A stretch of DNA of 64,000 nt from Qipengyuania aurantiaca. Its GTDB lineage: Bacteria; Pseudomonadota; Alphaproteobacteria; Sphingomonadales; Sphingomonadaceae. Shown piece after piece: positions 1 through 9,208 of the stretch. Location: positions 2,455,001 to 2,519,000 of the forward strand of contig NZ_CP081295.1 in NCBI RefSeq assembly GCF_019711375.1. The letters run 5' to 3'. Numbering within the stretch: the first letter of the stretch is position 1; the number at the start of each line of letters is the position of its first letter. The notes beneath the pieces are model-generated. The model did not search any database. It was not told the origin of the DNA and saw only the letters and a program-made list of their open reading frames with translations. Made by a program: the position numbers and the translations under genes.

Positions 1-39
1 GTCCATCGCCATGCGGTAGAGTTTCGCGGTCTTGGTCAT
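1..39 (-). CDS. Start of an unidentified protein (partial, N-terminus only)
   Basis: An ATG on the minus strand opens a reading frame that runs off the left edge of the window after 13 codons (MTKTAKLYRMAMD). It lies only 10 bases downstream of the DUF1206 gene on the same strand, so it could be the next gene of that operon. Too little is visible to name a family. Confidence 0.4.
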   Translation of the reverse strand, partial: MTKTAKLYRMAMD

Positions 40-49
40 GACTGTAATG

Positions 50-853
50 TCAGGCCCGGAAGCTGGGTTTCAACCCTTCAGGGCCGAAATCCGGGATCAC
101 GCGGTAAAAGGCGGTGAAGAGGCTGAACAGTCCGAACAGGATCAGGCCGACGGCAACCCAGACATAGATATAGCTCATATCGCGAAGGGCCAGTATCGCC
201 TCCCCGAGACCACGAATGCGATCTTCCTCTCCGGCAAGCGCGCCACGCGTCATCGACCACCCGATCAGAAGGAAGACGGCCGCGCGGGCAAGGTGACCGA
301 TCCGTCCGATGGGATTGACGATGGCTGGAGCGTGACGACTGATGCGATGCATGAAATGCGCGGTCACTGCGGTCTTCGCCTGCATGAAAGCGCCGGTCAG
401 GAACCCCAGGCCAATCAGCAGAATGAGAATCCATCCGGTGTCGTACTGCAGGATCGATCCCGCCATCGCCTGCCCACCGCTGTCGCCCTCGGTCGATGTG
501 CGCGTCCAGGTCGCGAACTGGAAGCAGGCATAGGCCAGAAACAGGTGGGCGACCGCACTCGCAGCATCGCCGATGCGCTTGAGGATGCCGGTGAAGTCGG
601 TGCCCCGGTGCTGGATATCGCTGATGGCGCACATGAGACGGAAGGCGACGTAGGCCAGCAGTCCCACGGACATAACCCAGAGGATCGGCGTGCCGAAAGG
701 CACTTCCTGCAAATAATCGTAAACAGCGCTTCCGCCGCCTTCGGCATCACCCCTCGTGCTGAGCGCGATATAGCCCAGCAGGATATAGGTGATGCCGCGA
801 GCGGCGAAGCCAGTCCGGACCAGCCAGCTGAACTTTTCGGACTTGTCGATCAT
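50..853 (-). CDS. DUF1206 family membrane protein (copy 2)
   Basis: This 267-residue protein is almost wholly hydrophobic, with about six membrane segments arranged as repeated two-helix units, as in DUF1206. Arg/Gly-rich turns (GFAARGITYILLG, PIGRIGHLARAAVFLLIGW) recur at the start of each unit, as in that family. It starts MIDKSEKFSWLVR, nearly identical to the upstream neighbour at 881-1702, so the two are tandem paralogues, probably co-transcribed with 27 bases between them. The function of DUF1206 is unknown; an inner-membrane location is inferred from the helices. Confidence 0.85.
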   Translation of the reverse strand: MIDKSEKFSWLVRTGFAARGITYILLGYIALSTRGDAEGGGSAVYDYLQEVPFGTPILWVMSVGLLAYVAFRLMCAISDIQHRGTDFTGILKRIGDAASAVAHLFLAYACFQFATWTRTSTEGDSGGQAMAGSILQYDTGWILILLIGLGFLTGAFMQAKTAVTAHFMHRISRHAPAIVNPIGRIGHLARAAVFLLIGWSMTRGALAGEEDRIRGLGEAILALRDMSYIYVWVAVGLILFGLFSLFTAFYRVIPDFGPEGLKPSFRA

Positions 854-880
854 GGCTGCCGGTTCCTGTAATTCCGCGCG

Positions 881-1702
881 TCAGGCGCGGAACTTGGGGA
901 CGCCCGCGTCGCTGTCGAGGTCCGGGATAATCCGGTAGCGGGCCAGCACGAGGCTGAAGAGACCGAACAGCATCAGGCCGATGGCGGTCAGCGTGAAGAT
1001 GAAGCCTTCGCCCGCGAGGCTGGCGACTGCCTCGCCCAGCGTCTTCACCTGGCCTGCGCCGCTCGACATGAAGCCCGCCTTGAAGAGCGACCAGCCGATA
1101 ACGGTGTAGACCACGCCGCGCGCGACATAGCCCGCGCCGCCCAGCCAGCGTGTGGCCGAAGGCGCCTGCCCGCTGATGCGGTTCATGAACTCGCCCGTGA
1201 TGCCTTTCTTCACTTGGAAGATGGCGGCGATGAAGAAGGCGATGCCGAGCAGGCCGAGGATCGTGCCGCCGAAGTCCATCGAGAGGACGCCCGAGGCCGC
1301 TTCCTGCGCGCCTCCGCCTCCGCCTGAGCTGCCCTGCGCCGCTTCACCCGTGTCGCGTCCGGCGAACTGATAGGCGGAATAAGCAAGTGCGAGGTGAGCA
1401 ATGCCGCTACCCGCATGGCCGATGCGCTTGGCCCAGCCTTTGCCGTCGCTGCCCTGATTCTCGATATCGAATAGCGGCGAGCAGAAGCGGAATAGCGCAT
1501 ACGCCAGAAGGCCAATTACCATGATCCACAGGATCACATTGCCGCCGGGAAAATCATTGATCGCACGGAAGATGCCATTCGTGCCCTCGGCAATCTTGCT
1601 GGCGCTGGTCAGCGCGATGAGGCCAAGCACGAAATACAGGATCGCACGGCTGAAATAGCCGACGCGCACGAGCCAGCTGAACTTTTCGGATTTATCTACC
1701 AC
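881..1702 (-). CDS. DUF1206 family membrane protein (copy 1)
   Basis: This 273-residue protein has six predicted membrane segments in repeated pairs, paralogous to 50-853. It begins at a GTG (MVDKSEKFSWLVR) preceded by a GGGGAG ribosome-binding site about nine bases upstream. A Gly-rich cytoplasmic or periplasmic loop (around residues 115-135, run of SGGGGGA) separates the second and third units and is longer than in the paralogue. It is the first gene of a leftward operon. No biochemical role is known for the family. Confidence 0.85.
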   Translation of the reverse strand: MVDKSEKFSWLVRVGYFSRAILYFVLGLIALTSASKIAEGTNGIFRAINDFPGGNVILWIMVIGLLAYALFRFCSPLFDIENQGSDGKGWAKRIGHAGSGIAHLALAYSAYQFAGRDTGEAAQGSSGGGGGAQEAASGVLSMDFGGTILGLLGIAFFIAAIFQVKKGITGEFMNRISGQAPSATRWLGGAGYVARGVVYTVIGWSLFKAGFMSSGAGQVKTLGEAVASLAGEGFIFTLTAIGLMLFGLFSLVLARYRIIPDLDSDAGVPKFRA

Positions 1703-1766
1703 CAGGAAAACTCCCCTTGTTTTGAGAGCCTAACGGCAGGGGAGGGCGATGCGTTCCGCTTCGTGC

Positions 1767-3032
1767 TCAATCGCTTGTGGACAATATATCCAGAAGAGAG
1801 CCCGAAAGCGGGTCGCCGGCTTCGGCCTGCGGCAGGCCGACGAGCTGGCGCAGCAGCGGCGCGAGCTGCGTGTTCGCGAAGATCGGCGTCGTTACGCCAT
1901 CATGGAAGGCCGGGCCGTTGGCGATGAAGAGTGCCTGCATTTCCGGCGCGAAGGGGTCGAAGCCGTGGTTTCCCCCGGTCCAGGAAGAGGTCGGAGCGGA
2001 GCGAGCGATCGTCCAGCCGGTTTCGGGCAGGCAGAAATAGGGCGGGATTCGCTCATGCGTGCCGTACTGATAGCGCGCCGGGATATTTTGCTTTGCCCAG
2101 CAGGTCATGTGCTCATGCTCGGCGAGGATGGCTTCGCGAAATTCGCTTGTCTTGCCCTCGGCTGGCTCGAAGGTGGCGTAGGCTCCGGATTCGACGAGGC
2201 GGTAGAGCGAGCTGTCGAGGACATCGTCGAGAGCGATCACGCGCTCCGAACTGGTTGCCGCCATGCCGTGGTCCGACACGATCACGAGATTGGCCGGCTG
2301 CCCGAGGCTTTCCAGCCCATCCACCAGCATGGCGATATGCGCATCGACATCGCGCAGCGCCGCGTTCACTTCCTCGCTGTCGGGCCCGCCGTCATGCCCG
2401 GCGCTGTCGACCGTGTCGAAATACAGGGTGAGGAATTCGGGCCGGATGTCTGCCGGACGGCGCACCCAGTCGAGCACCGAATTGACCCGCTGCGTGTTCG
2501 AAACCTGCATCGAAAACGCCTGCCAGTCGCTTGGCAGGATGCCGTCGGTAACGGGGCCATAGCGCACCGCCGTGCCGCCCCAGGGAACCGCACTGCCGGG
2601 CCAGAACATGGCCGCCGAGCGAATGCCCGCTTCCTCGGCCTCGACCCAGACGGGCTTGGCCTGGTTCCACCAATAGGGATCGACCGTCGCCATGGTGAAA
2701 GGCTCTTCGGGCTTGCCAGCATCCTCCATCCGGTTGGCAGTGATGCCGTGCTGGTCGGGCACGAGGCCGGTCACCAGCGTCCAGTGGTTGGGAAAAGTCT
2801 TGCTGGGAAAGGAAGGGCGCATCGCCGCGCGCACGCCGCCCTCTGCAAGGCCGCTGAGCGTGGGCGTGATGCCGCGGTCGAGATAGTCGGGATGGAAGCC
2901 GTCGATAGATACAAGAATGGTCACCGGCTCGCGTACTTCCGACTGAACGGCCGAGACGCTTTCAACCTGCGGGGCGCAGGCGGCGAGGGTGGTCGCGGTG
3001 GCGAGGGCGAGAGCGGTGACCAGTTTCTTCAT
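1767..3032 (-). CDS. Type I phosphodiesterase / nucleotide pyrophosphatase family lipoprotein
   Basis: A member of the alkaline-phosphatase-superfamily ectonucleotide pyrophosphatase/phosphodiesterases (421 aa). The N-terminus is a lipoprotein signal (lipobox LAAC, Cys19). The domain opens with ILVSIDGFHPDYL (metal ligand Asp44) and the nucleophile is Thr79 in SFPSKTFPNH. Later metal-site motifs include DTVDSAGHDGG, VSDHGMA and GGNHGFDP. It should hydrolyse phosphodiester or pyrophosphate bonds in nucleotides or lipids in the periplasm or at the outer membrane; the substrate cannot be read from sequence. It lies 13 bases downstream of ychF on the same strand and may be read through from it. 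Confidence 0.87.
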   Translation of the reverse strand: MKKLVTALALATATTLAACAPQVESVSAVQSEVREPVTILVSIDGFHPDYLDRGITPTLSGLAEGGVRAAMRPSFPSKTFPNHWTLVTGLVPDQHGITANRMEDAGKPEEPFTMATVDPYWWNQAKPVWVEAEEAGIRSAAMFWPGSAVPWGGTAVRYGPVTDGILPSDWQAFSMQVSNTQRVNSVLDWVRRPADIRPEFLTLYFDTVDSAGHDGGPDSEEVNAALRDVDAHIAMLVDGLESLGQPANLVIVSDHGMAATSSERVIALDDVLDSSLYRLVESGAYATFEPAEGKTSEFREAILAEHEHMTCWAKQNIPARYQYGTHERIPPYFCLPETGWTIARSAPTSSWTGGNHGFDPFAPEMQALFIANGPAFHDGVTTPIFANTQLAPLLRQLVGLPQAEAGDPLSGSLLDILSTSD

Positions 3033-3045
3033 CGAGCGCGTGTCC

Positions 3046-4146
3046 TCAGACGTTGAACTTGAACAGCATCACGTCGCCGTCCTTGACGAGGTATTCTTTG
3101 CCTTCCTGGCGCAGCTTGCCCGCATCGCGCGCACCGCTTTCGCCGCCCAGCGCGATGTAGTCCTCGTAAGCGATCGTTTCGGCGCGGATGAAGCCGCGTT
3201 CGAAATCGGTGTGGATCTCGCCCGCTGCCTGCGGAGCCTTGGCGCCTTCGGGGAACGTCCAGGCCCGCGCTTCCTTGGGACCGGCGGTAAAGAAGGTGTT
3301 GAGGCCAAGGAGCTTGTATCCCGCCTTGATCACGCGGCTGAGGCCGCTTTCCTCAAGGCCGAGTTCGGCAAGGTATTCGGCGCGGTCTTCGGCTTCCATC
3401 GCGACCAGCTCGCTCTCGATGGCTGCCGAAACGACAACCGCCTGCGCGCCCTCGGCCTTTGCCTTTTCGAACACGAGATCGGAGAAGGCGTTGCCCGTGG
3501 CCGCGTCTTCCTCGCCCACGTTGCAGACATAGAGCACCGGCTTGGCGGTGAGCAGCTGCGCCTGCCGCAGCACGCGTGCTTCTTCTTCGTCATTGGGTTC
3601 GGTCAGGCGAGCAGGCTTGCCGTCGCGCAGCAGGGCGAGGGCCTGTCCCAGCACGCTGGCGATGATCTTGGATTCCTTGTCGCCCGCCGTGGCGCGCTTT
3701 TCGGCCGCCGGCACGCGCTTTTCGAGGCTTTCGAGGTCCGACAGCATCAGCTCGGTCTCGACCACTTCGGCATCGGTGATCGGATCGACCTTGTTGGCGA
3801 CGTGCTGGATGTCGTCATCCTCGAAACAGCGCAGCACGTGGACGATGGCATCCACTTCGCGGATGTTGCCGAGGAACTGGTTGCCCAGACCCTCGCCCTG
3901 ACTTGCGCCCTTCACGAGACCCGCGATGTCGACGAAGGCGAGCTGCGTCGGGATGATCTTGGCCGAACCGGCAATGGCGGCGATCTTGTCGAGCCGCTCG
4001 TCCGGCACGGAAACCTGGCCGACATTCGGCTCGATCGTGCAGAATGGATAGTTCGCGGCCTGTGCGGCCTGCGTTTCGGTCAATGCATTGAAAAGGGTGG
4101 ACTTGCCCACGTTGGGCAGGCCGACGATCCCGCAACGGAAACCCAT
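3046..4146 (-). CDS. ychF: YchF, Obg-family ATPase
   Basis: This 366-residue P-loop ATPase is a universally conserved Obg-clan translation factor that binds the 70S ribosome and responds to oxidative stress. The Walker A motif GLPNVGKS is at residues 9-16, switch/G3 is DIAGLVKGAS, and the nucleotide-specificity motif is NVGEE (NxxE rather than NKxD), the known reason YchF prefers ATP to GTP. The C-terminal TGS domain ends in VKDGDVMLFKFNV. Length is typical. The start is supported by a GGAG eight bases upstream. It is divergent from the metalloprotease gene at 4287. Confidence 0.97.
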   Translation of the reverse strand: MGFRCGIVGLPNVGKSTLFNALTETQAAQAANYPFCTIEPNVGQVSVPDERLDKIAAIAGSAKIIPTQLAFVDIAGLVKGASQGEGLGNQFLGNIREVDAIVHVLRCFEDDDIQHVANKVDPITDAEVVETELMLSDLESLEKRVPAAEKRATAGDKESKIIASVLGQALALLRDGKPARLTEPNDEEEARVLRQAQLLTAKPVLYVCNVGEEDAATGNAFSDLVFEKAKAEGAQAVVVSAAIESELVAMEAEDRAEYLAELGLEESGLSRVIKAGYKLLGLNTFFTAGPKEARAWTFPEGAKAPQAAGEIHTDFERGFIRAETIAYEDYIALGGESGARDAGKLRQEGKEYLVKDGDVMLFKFNV

Positions 4147-4286
4147 CGATAACTCCGGAAAATAAGTGTTGGGCGCGCCCTTAGCGGTTCAGGCGCGCAA
4201 GGGGAAGCGCGCTGTAGGCCGGGCGGCGGCTCGACAGGGCAGGATCGGGTGATAGGGTGCGCGGCACAGACAGAGGGGAGATTATC

Positions 4287-6644
4287 ATGCGCCACTTCGC
4301 CTTCGCCGCATCGCTCGCGCTGACCACCGCGCTTACTGCCGCACCGGCCAGCGCCGAGGACCGGCTGATCGACGTCAGCACGAAGGTGGAAGAAGGCACG
4401 ATTACCCTCACCTTGCCCAAGCCCGATTCTGACGGGGTGGCGGGCCGATATCTCTATGTCGCGCAGGTCGAGACCGGCGTAGGGTCGGCGGCGACCAATG
4501 TGGATCGCGGCGCGCCGCTCGCCACCGGCATCATCCGCTTTCGCCGCATGGGCAAGAAGGTCGTCGCCGAACTAGAAAACACCCGATTTTATGCGCCTTC
4601 CGGAAGCGCGGCGCAGCAGGAATCGGTCGAGAACAGCTTTCCCACGGCAACCTTGTGGGTGGGCGAAATCGCCGAGACCGCGAAGGACGGCAGCATCAGC
4701 TTCGACATCGCCCCCTTTCTCGCGATGGATCATTTCGGCTTCGCACAGCAACTGGGCGAGGGGTATGCGCTGAACAAGGAAGGCTCGCTGGCCGACCCTG
4801 CACGCGTTCGCGTTTTTCCCGAGAATGCCGAGTTTTCGGCCATGCTGACATTCACCGCCAAGGATGCCCCGGCGGAACTCCGGAACGTGTCTCCCGCAAG
4901 CGGCACGATCGCCCTGTGGGTGCGCCATTCGCTGGTAGAGCTGCCAGCGCAGCCCATGTCGGTGCGCACCGACCCATACGGATTTGCCTTTTCCGTCCCG
5001 CGCTACGATTTCTCTGCGCCGCTGGGCCGCTCAATGCTGACCAAGCTGGCGGAACGCCACCGGCTCGAGAAAACCGACCCCACCGCGGCGCGTTCTCCGG
5101 TGAAGGAACCGATCGTCTATTACGTCGACGGTGCAGCGCCCGAGCCGGTGCGGCAGGCCCTCATAGACGGCGTTGGCTGGTGGGCCGAAGCGTTCGACGC
5201 GGCTGGTTTCGTCGATGCCTTCCGCGTCGATGTGCTTCCGGCCGATATCGACCCGCTCGATATGCGCTACAACGTGGTGAATTGGGTCAACCGGGCGACA
5301 CGCGGGTGGTCCTATGGCCCGAGCATCATCGACCCGCGAACCGGCGAAGTCCTGAAAGGCAGCGTGATGCTCGGCTCGCTACGGGTGCGGCAGGACATTT
5401 TGATTTTCCAGGCGCTGGTCGGTTCAGGCCTAACCGATACGGGCGATCCCAACGACCCGGTTCCCGCGGCGCTTGCCCGTATCCGCCAGCTTGGTGCGCA
5501 TGAGGTCGGACATACGCTGGGCTTGGCGCATAACTTCGCCGCCTCGTCGCAGGGGCGCTATTCGGTGATGGACTACCCCGCGCCGCGCGTGACGCTGGTC
5601 GACGGCCAGCCCAGCATTGCCGATGCCTATGGCGTTGGCGTGGGCGAATGGGACAAATTCGCGATCCGTTACCTCTATGCGGCACGAACGGACGAAGAGG
5701 CCCGCGAAATGGTGCGCGAGGCGCAGGCGAGGGGGCTGCGCTTCGTGGGCGATGCCGATGCGCGCGGGACCGGTGCAGCCAATCCCGAAGGTTCGCTCTG
5801 GGACGATTTCGCCGACCCCGTGGCAGAGCTTGCCCGCATCATGGAAGTGCGCCGCGTCGCGCTGGCGCGCTTCGATGTGAACGCGATCCCCGGCGGTCAG
5901 GACTTGCCGAGCCTGCGGCGCGCCTTCGTCCCCATTTGGTTGCTGCACCGTTATCAGGTCGAAGCCGCGGCAAAGGCCTTGGGCGGTGTCGTCGCTCCCC
6001 ACGGGTTAGCCGGTGATGCCGTGGAGGTTGCGCAGGTGTCCGGTGCTGACCAGCGCGCCGCGCTCGATGCTTTGATGGCGGCACTCTCGCCCGAGGCGCT
6101 GACGGTGCCTGCGCGGCTGCAACCGCTGCTGTCATACGGCCCGGCAACAGATTACGATTATTCAACCACGATCGAGGTCATGCCGACAGCCGGTGGCCCC
6201 GTGTTCGATACCTTGCGTGCGACCGAGATCGGCGCGGTGCATGTGCTCGACAGCCTGCTCGACCCGCAGCGACTCAACCGGCTCGAAATGCAGCATGCCT
6301 CCGATAGCGAGGTGCCTTCCGCGCACGATGTGACCACGCGGCTTCTGGCGCGGGCGGACGGGCTTGCGGCAGAGGGCGCGGTGGGGCGCCGGATCGCCAC
6401 GACCATTGCGCTCGACCTTGCGCGGACTGCGCGAGAAGGCGGCCTCTCGCGCTCAATTGCGCTGCAGATCGACGGCCAGCTCGCGCGCTGGGGCGAGCGG
6501 CTTGTGAATAGCAGCGGCGGGAGCGAGGAGGCGGACTGGCGCCGCGGCCTCGGCGCGCTTCTTTCCGATAGCGATAAACTCGCCGCGGCGCTGGAGGACA
6601 AGGCTTTGCTGCCCGATGTGCCGCCGGGCATGCCGATCGGCTGA
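4287..6644 (+). CDS. Secreted zinc-dependent metalloprotease (DUF5117/DUF4953 type)
   Basis: A 785-residue exported peptidase. The start chosen is the ATG after the AGAGGGGAG ribosome-binding site; the in-frame ATG at 4257 would add ten residues in front of a clean signal peptide (MRHFAFAASLALTTALTAAP, cleaved near ASA/ED). The zinc site is HEVGHTLGLAHNF, starting at residue 405, i.e. HExxHxxGxxH, the extended metzincin-like motif. The remainder is typical of the large bacterial family with DUF5117 at the N-terminus and a DUF4953-type C-terminus. The substrate is unknown; a role in extracellular or periplasmic protein degradation is inferred. Confidence 0.85.
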   Translation: MRHFAFAASLALTTALTAAPASAEDRLIDVSTKVEEGTITLTLPKPDSDGVAGRYLYVAQVETGVGSAATNVDRGAPLATGIIRFRRMGKKVVAELENTRFYAPSGSAAQQESVENSFPTATLWVGEIAETAKDGSISFDIAPFLAMDHFGFAQQLGEGYALNKEGSLADPARVRVFPENAEFSAMLTFTAKDAPAELRNVSPASGTIALWVRHSLVELPAQPMSVRTDPYGFAFSVPRYDFSAPLGRSMLTKLAERHRLEKTDPTAARSPVKEPIVYYVDGAAPEPVRQALIDGVGWWAEAFDAAGFVDAFRVDVLPADIDPLDMRYNVVNWVNRATRGWSYGPSIIDPRTGEVLKGSVMLGSLRVRQDILIFQALVGSGLTDTGDPNDPVPAALARIRQLGAHEVGHTLGLAHNFAASSQGRYSVMDYPAPRVTLVDGQPSIADAYGVGVGEWDKFAIRYLYAARTDEEAREMVREAQARGLRFVGDADARGTGAANPEGSLWDDFADPVAELARIMEVRRVALARFDVNAIPGGQDLPSLRRAFVPIWLLHRYQVEAAAKALGGVVAPHGLAGDAVEVAQVSGADQRAALDALMAALSPEALTVPARLQPLLSYGPATDYDYSTTIEVMPTAGGPVFDTLRATEIGAVHVLDSLLDPQRLNRLEMQHASDSEVPSAHDVTTRLLARADGLAAEGAVGRRIATTIALDLARTAREGGLSRSIALQIDGQLARWGERLVNSSGGSEEADWRRGLGALLSDSDKLAAALEDKALLPDVPPGMPIG

Positions 6645-6652
6645 GGACCTGG

Positions 6653-7651
6653 TCAGGCGTTGTGAACGGCGCGCACCAGCGGGCCGAGGCGGCTTTCGCC
6701 CAGCCATTCGACCTGCGTCTTTGCGCTGACTTCGTTGATGGCGGTCTGCGGGATCGCGCCCCCGCTGACCGGCAGGCGGACGGGGCGCGTCCCGGGCGGC
6801 ATGGCGAGTACGCGGGCCATGGCGCGCGGGATATCCATCGGGTCGGCGCTGCGGCCCGAACCGTCCTCCTCGCCCATTCGCGCGACCACTTGCGGATAGC
6901 CGTCGAGATGGATCGCCTGCGCGCGCGATTTCAGTTCGGCTGAATAGCGGTTGCGGTTGACCCAGACCTTGGTCGGATAACCGCCCGGCTCGATCACCGT
7001 CACGCCGATACTGTGGGGCACGAGCTCGTAGGCGAGTTGCTCGCCCATCGCCTCCACCGCGAACTTGGTGGCGGAATAGTGCCCGGCATAAGGCACGATG
7101 ACGCGTCCAAGCTGGCTGGAAATGTTGAAAATGTGACCGCTGCCGCGCGCCCGCATATTGGGCAGGACCGCGCGGACGAGGCGGTGGTAGCCGAAGACAT
7201 TGGTGTCGAAGGCGAGGCGGGTGGCCTCCATGTCCTGCACTTCGACCGGTCCGGTGATGCCGATGCCGGCGTTGTTGACCAGCACATCGAGCCCACGCCC
7301 GATCTCGCGCTCGGCCGTGCTGACCGCGTCGGCGACCTCATTGTCGAGCAGCACGTCCAGCCGCATCACGCGGATGTCGAGTTTCTCGTCGCTGGCGAGT
7401 TGCTTCAGCTCTTCGGCTTCGGGGCGCGGAGTGTTGCGCATGGTGGCGAAGACGGTCGCACCGGCCCGTGCGAAATGTTCCGCCGACAGCCTTCCGAAGC
7501 CTGACGAACAGCCGGTGATGAGGATCGCCTTGCCCGAAAGATTTGGGGCGGGGGCCTCCACCTTGTCGGCCTGCGCAGCGCGCGCAGTGGCAGCGATGGC
7601 TCCAGTGGCAGCAACGCCAGCAAGCAGGGTGCGGCGGTCGAAATTCGGCAT
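6653..7651 (-). CDS. Tat-exported short-chain dehydrogenase/reductase
   Basis: This 332-residue SDR has a twin-arginine signal (FDRRTLLAGVAATG, then AARAAQA). The Rossmann nucleotide motif is TGCSSGFG, the NNAGIG motif follows, and the catalytic YSATK is present. Two starts are possible, GTG at 7654 and ATG at 7651; the ATG has an AGGAG seven bases upstream and is preferred. The gene is convergent with the metalloprotease, eight bases away. An exported SDR is somewhat unusual because the cofactor must be carried along with it. The substrate is not predictable. Confidence 0.85.
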   Translation of the reverse strand: MPNFDRRTLLAGVAATGAIAATARAAQADKVEAPAPNLSGKAILITGCSSGFGRLSAEHFARAGATVFATMRNTPRPEAEELKQLASDEKLDIRVMRLDVLLDNEVADAVSTAEREIGRGLDVLVNNAGIGITGPVEVQDMEATRLAFDTNVFGYHRLVRAVLPNMRARGSGHIFNISSQLGRVIVPYAGHYSATKFAVEAMGEQLAYELVPHSIGVTVIEPGGYPTKVWVNRNRYSAELKSRAQAIHLDGYPQVVARMGEEDGSGRSADPMDIPRAMARVLAMPPGTRPVRLPVSGGAIPQTAINEVSAKTQVEWLGESRLGPLVRAVHNA

Positions 7652-7684
7652 CACGGTCTCCTCTCGTGAGGAGACGTTAGCAGA

Positions 7685-8254
7685 TCAATCCTGCATCCGC
7701 AGCGCGATATCGTTCATGAAGCGCACGTCGTCGCCCTTGGCGAGCCATTCGGCCTCCGCGCCCATCGCACCGAGCATGTCGGCAAGCGCGTCCATCTCGC
7801 TCTTGGCATAATTGCCCAGCACGTGGCCGGTCACGCGGTCCTTGCTGCCGGGATGGCCGATCCCGATCCGCACGCGGCGGAAGTCGGGGCCGAGATGCTG
7901 GTTGATCGAGCGCAGGCCGTTGTGCCCCGCAAGCCCGCCGCCGCGCCGGACCTTCACTTTGAAGGGCGCAAGGTCGAGCTCGTCGTGGAAGACGGTCAGG
8001 TCCTCGATGTCGAGCTTGTAGAAGCGCATCGCCTCGCCCACCGCGCGGCCGCTTTCGTTCATATAGGTCGCAGGCTTCAGGAGGACGATCTTCTCGCCGC
8101 CAATACGGCCCTCCTGCACCCAGCCGGAGAATTTCTTCTGCACGGGTCCGAAGCCGTGGATTTCGGCCAGGGCGTCGCACACCATGAAGCCGATATTGTG
8201 CCGGTGCATCGCGTATTGCGGTCCGGGATTTCCGAGGCCTGTCCAGATTTGCAT
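7685..8254 (-). CDS. pth: Peptidyl-tRNA hydrolase
   Basis: Releases peptides from peptidyl-tRNA that has dropped off the ribosome. The 189-residue protein begins MQIWTGLGNPGPQYAMHRHN, the usual N-terminus with its catalytic His and the conserved Asn. FHDELDL supplies the catalytic Asp and GGGLAGHNGLRSI the second conserved Asn/His cluster. A GTG nine bases upstream could also start, but the ATG has AGGTGG at good spacing. It follows rplY, an arrangement common in bacteria, but a hairpin terminator separates them here, so expression from rplY is probably reduced. Confidence 0.97.
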   Translation of the reverse strand: MQIWTGLGNPGPQYAMHRHNIGFMVCDALAEIHGFGPVQKKFSGWVQEGRIGGEKIVLLKPATYMNESGRAVGEAMRFYKLDIEDLTVFHDELDLAPFKVKVRRGGGLAGHNGLRSINQHLGPDFRRVRIGIGHPGSKDRVTGHVLGNYAKSEMDALADMLGAMGAEAEWLAKGDDVRFMNDIALRMQD

Positions 8255-8282
8255 GGGTGCCACCTAACCTGACGGTGCTGAA

Positions 8283-8318
8283 AAACAAGAACGCCGGCCT
8301 CTCTCGAGACCGGCGCCT
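8283..8318 (-). terminator. Rho-independent terminator between rplY and pth
   Basis: Read on the minus strand, a ten-pair stem CGCCGGTCTC / GAGGCCGGCG (one G-U pair) closes a four-base loop and is followed by TTCTTGTTTTT. The G-U pair and the T-run both fit leftward transcription, i.e. termination after rplY. Confidence 0.8.
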
Positions 8319-8344
8319 TGGTGATTTCTCGGATAGAAAAGAGC

Positions 8345-9037
8345 TTATTCGCTCTTGTCTTCCTGTTCCTGAGCGGCGTCTTCGTCTTCGCCCTGCTCGG
8401 TGGCCGGAACGTCCTGCGGATCGACGTCGCCTTCGCCCTCTTCGCCTTCAGCGCCTTCGCTCTTCTTGAGCGCCGACGGAGCGACGAGGGTGGCGATGGT
8501 GAAGTCGCGGTCCGTGATCGCGCTCTCGCTGCCTTCCGGCAGCTTCAGTTCGCTGATGTGGATCGAATCGCCGACTTCCTTGCCGGTGACGTCGATTTCG
8601 ATCTCGCTCGGGATCTTGTCCGCTTCGCAGACCAGTTCCAGCTCGTGACGGACAACGTTCAGCACGCCGCCCTTCTTGAGGCCCGGGCTACCTTCTTCGT
8701 TGGTGAAGACGACCGGAACGCTCACATCGACCTTGGCGCCCTTGCCGAGGCGGAAGAAGTCGACGTGCTCGGGGCGGTCGTTGACGGGGTGAAGCGACAC
8801 GTCCTTGGGAAGCGTCTTGACCTTTTTGCCACCCAGTTCGATCGTGACGATCGAGTTCATGAAGTGGCCGGTGCCGAGCTGCTTGACCAGCTCCTTGGCT
8901 TCGACGTGGATCAGTGTGGGTTCTTCCTTGCCGCCATAGATCACGGCGGGGACACGGCCTTCACGACGCAGTGCACGGGAGGCTCCCTTGCCTGCCCGTT
9001 CGCGCGTCTCGGCCGGAAGTGTCAGAGCATCGCTCAT
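8345..9037 (-). CDS. rplY: 50S ribosomal protein L25 (CTC/TL5 type)
   Basis: A 5S-rRNA-binding ribosomal protein of the long form (230 aa) with an N-terminal L25 domain ([20 protein letters not shown] near residues 14-33) and a C-terminal TL5 beta domain. The tail from about residue 190 is strongly acidic and Glu/Gln-rich, common in alphaproteobacterial CTC proteins. The ATG is preceded by AAAGG at eight bases. It is transcribed leftward toward pth. Confidence 0.95.
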   Translation of the reverse strand: MSDALTLPAETRERAGKGASRALRREGRVPAVIYGGKEEPTLIHVEAKELVKQLGTGHFMNSIVTIELGGKKVKTLPKDVSLHPVNDRPEHVDFFRLGKGAKVDVSVPVVFTNEEGSPGLKKGGVLNVVRHELELVCEADKIPSEIEIDVTGKEVGDSIHISELKLPEGSESAITDRDFTIATLVAPSALKKSEGAEGEEGEGDVDPQDVPATEQGEDEDAAQEQEDKSE

Positions 9038-9142
9038 GTCGCTTACCTTTCGAATGCGATTGATATGTTCGGTCCGCCACGCCTCCAGGGATGACCATGA
9101 CGCCGAAGCGCGCGCCTATAGCGGGGCGGGGAGGAATTGCAA

Positions 9143-9181
9143 GGCAAAAGCCCCCCGCCTCGGGTGAGGCGGAGGGCTGTT
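9143..9181 (-). terminator. Rho-independent terminator downstream of the TraB/GumN gene
   Basis: On the minus strand AGCCCTCCGCCTC pairs with GAGGCGGGGGGCT (13 pairs including a G-U) across a short loop, then TTTTGCC follows. It begins about 28 bases past the stop codon at 9209 and also insulates rplY from upstream read-through. Confidence 0.85.
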
Positions 9182-9208
9182 TCGGTGAGCGGCCTGCGAA
9201 GGGCCGGT

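Noticed and set aside
1749..3056. Plus-strand 435-codon frame over the phosphodiesterase
   Set aside because: The minus-strand frame has signal peptide and catalytic motifs; this one has none.
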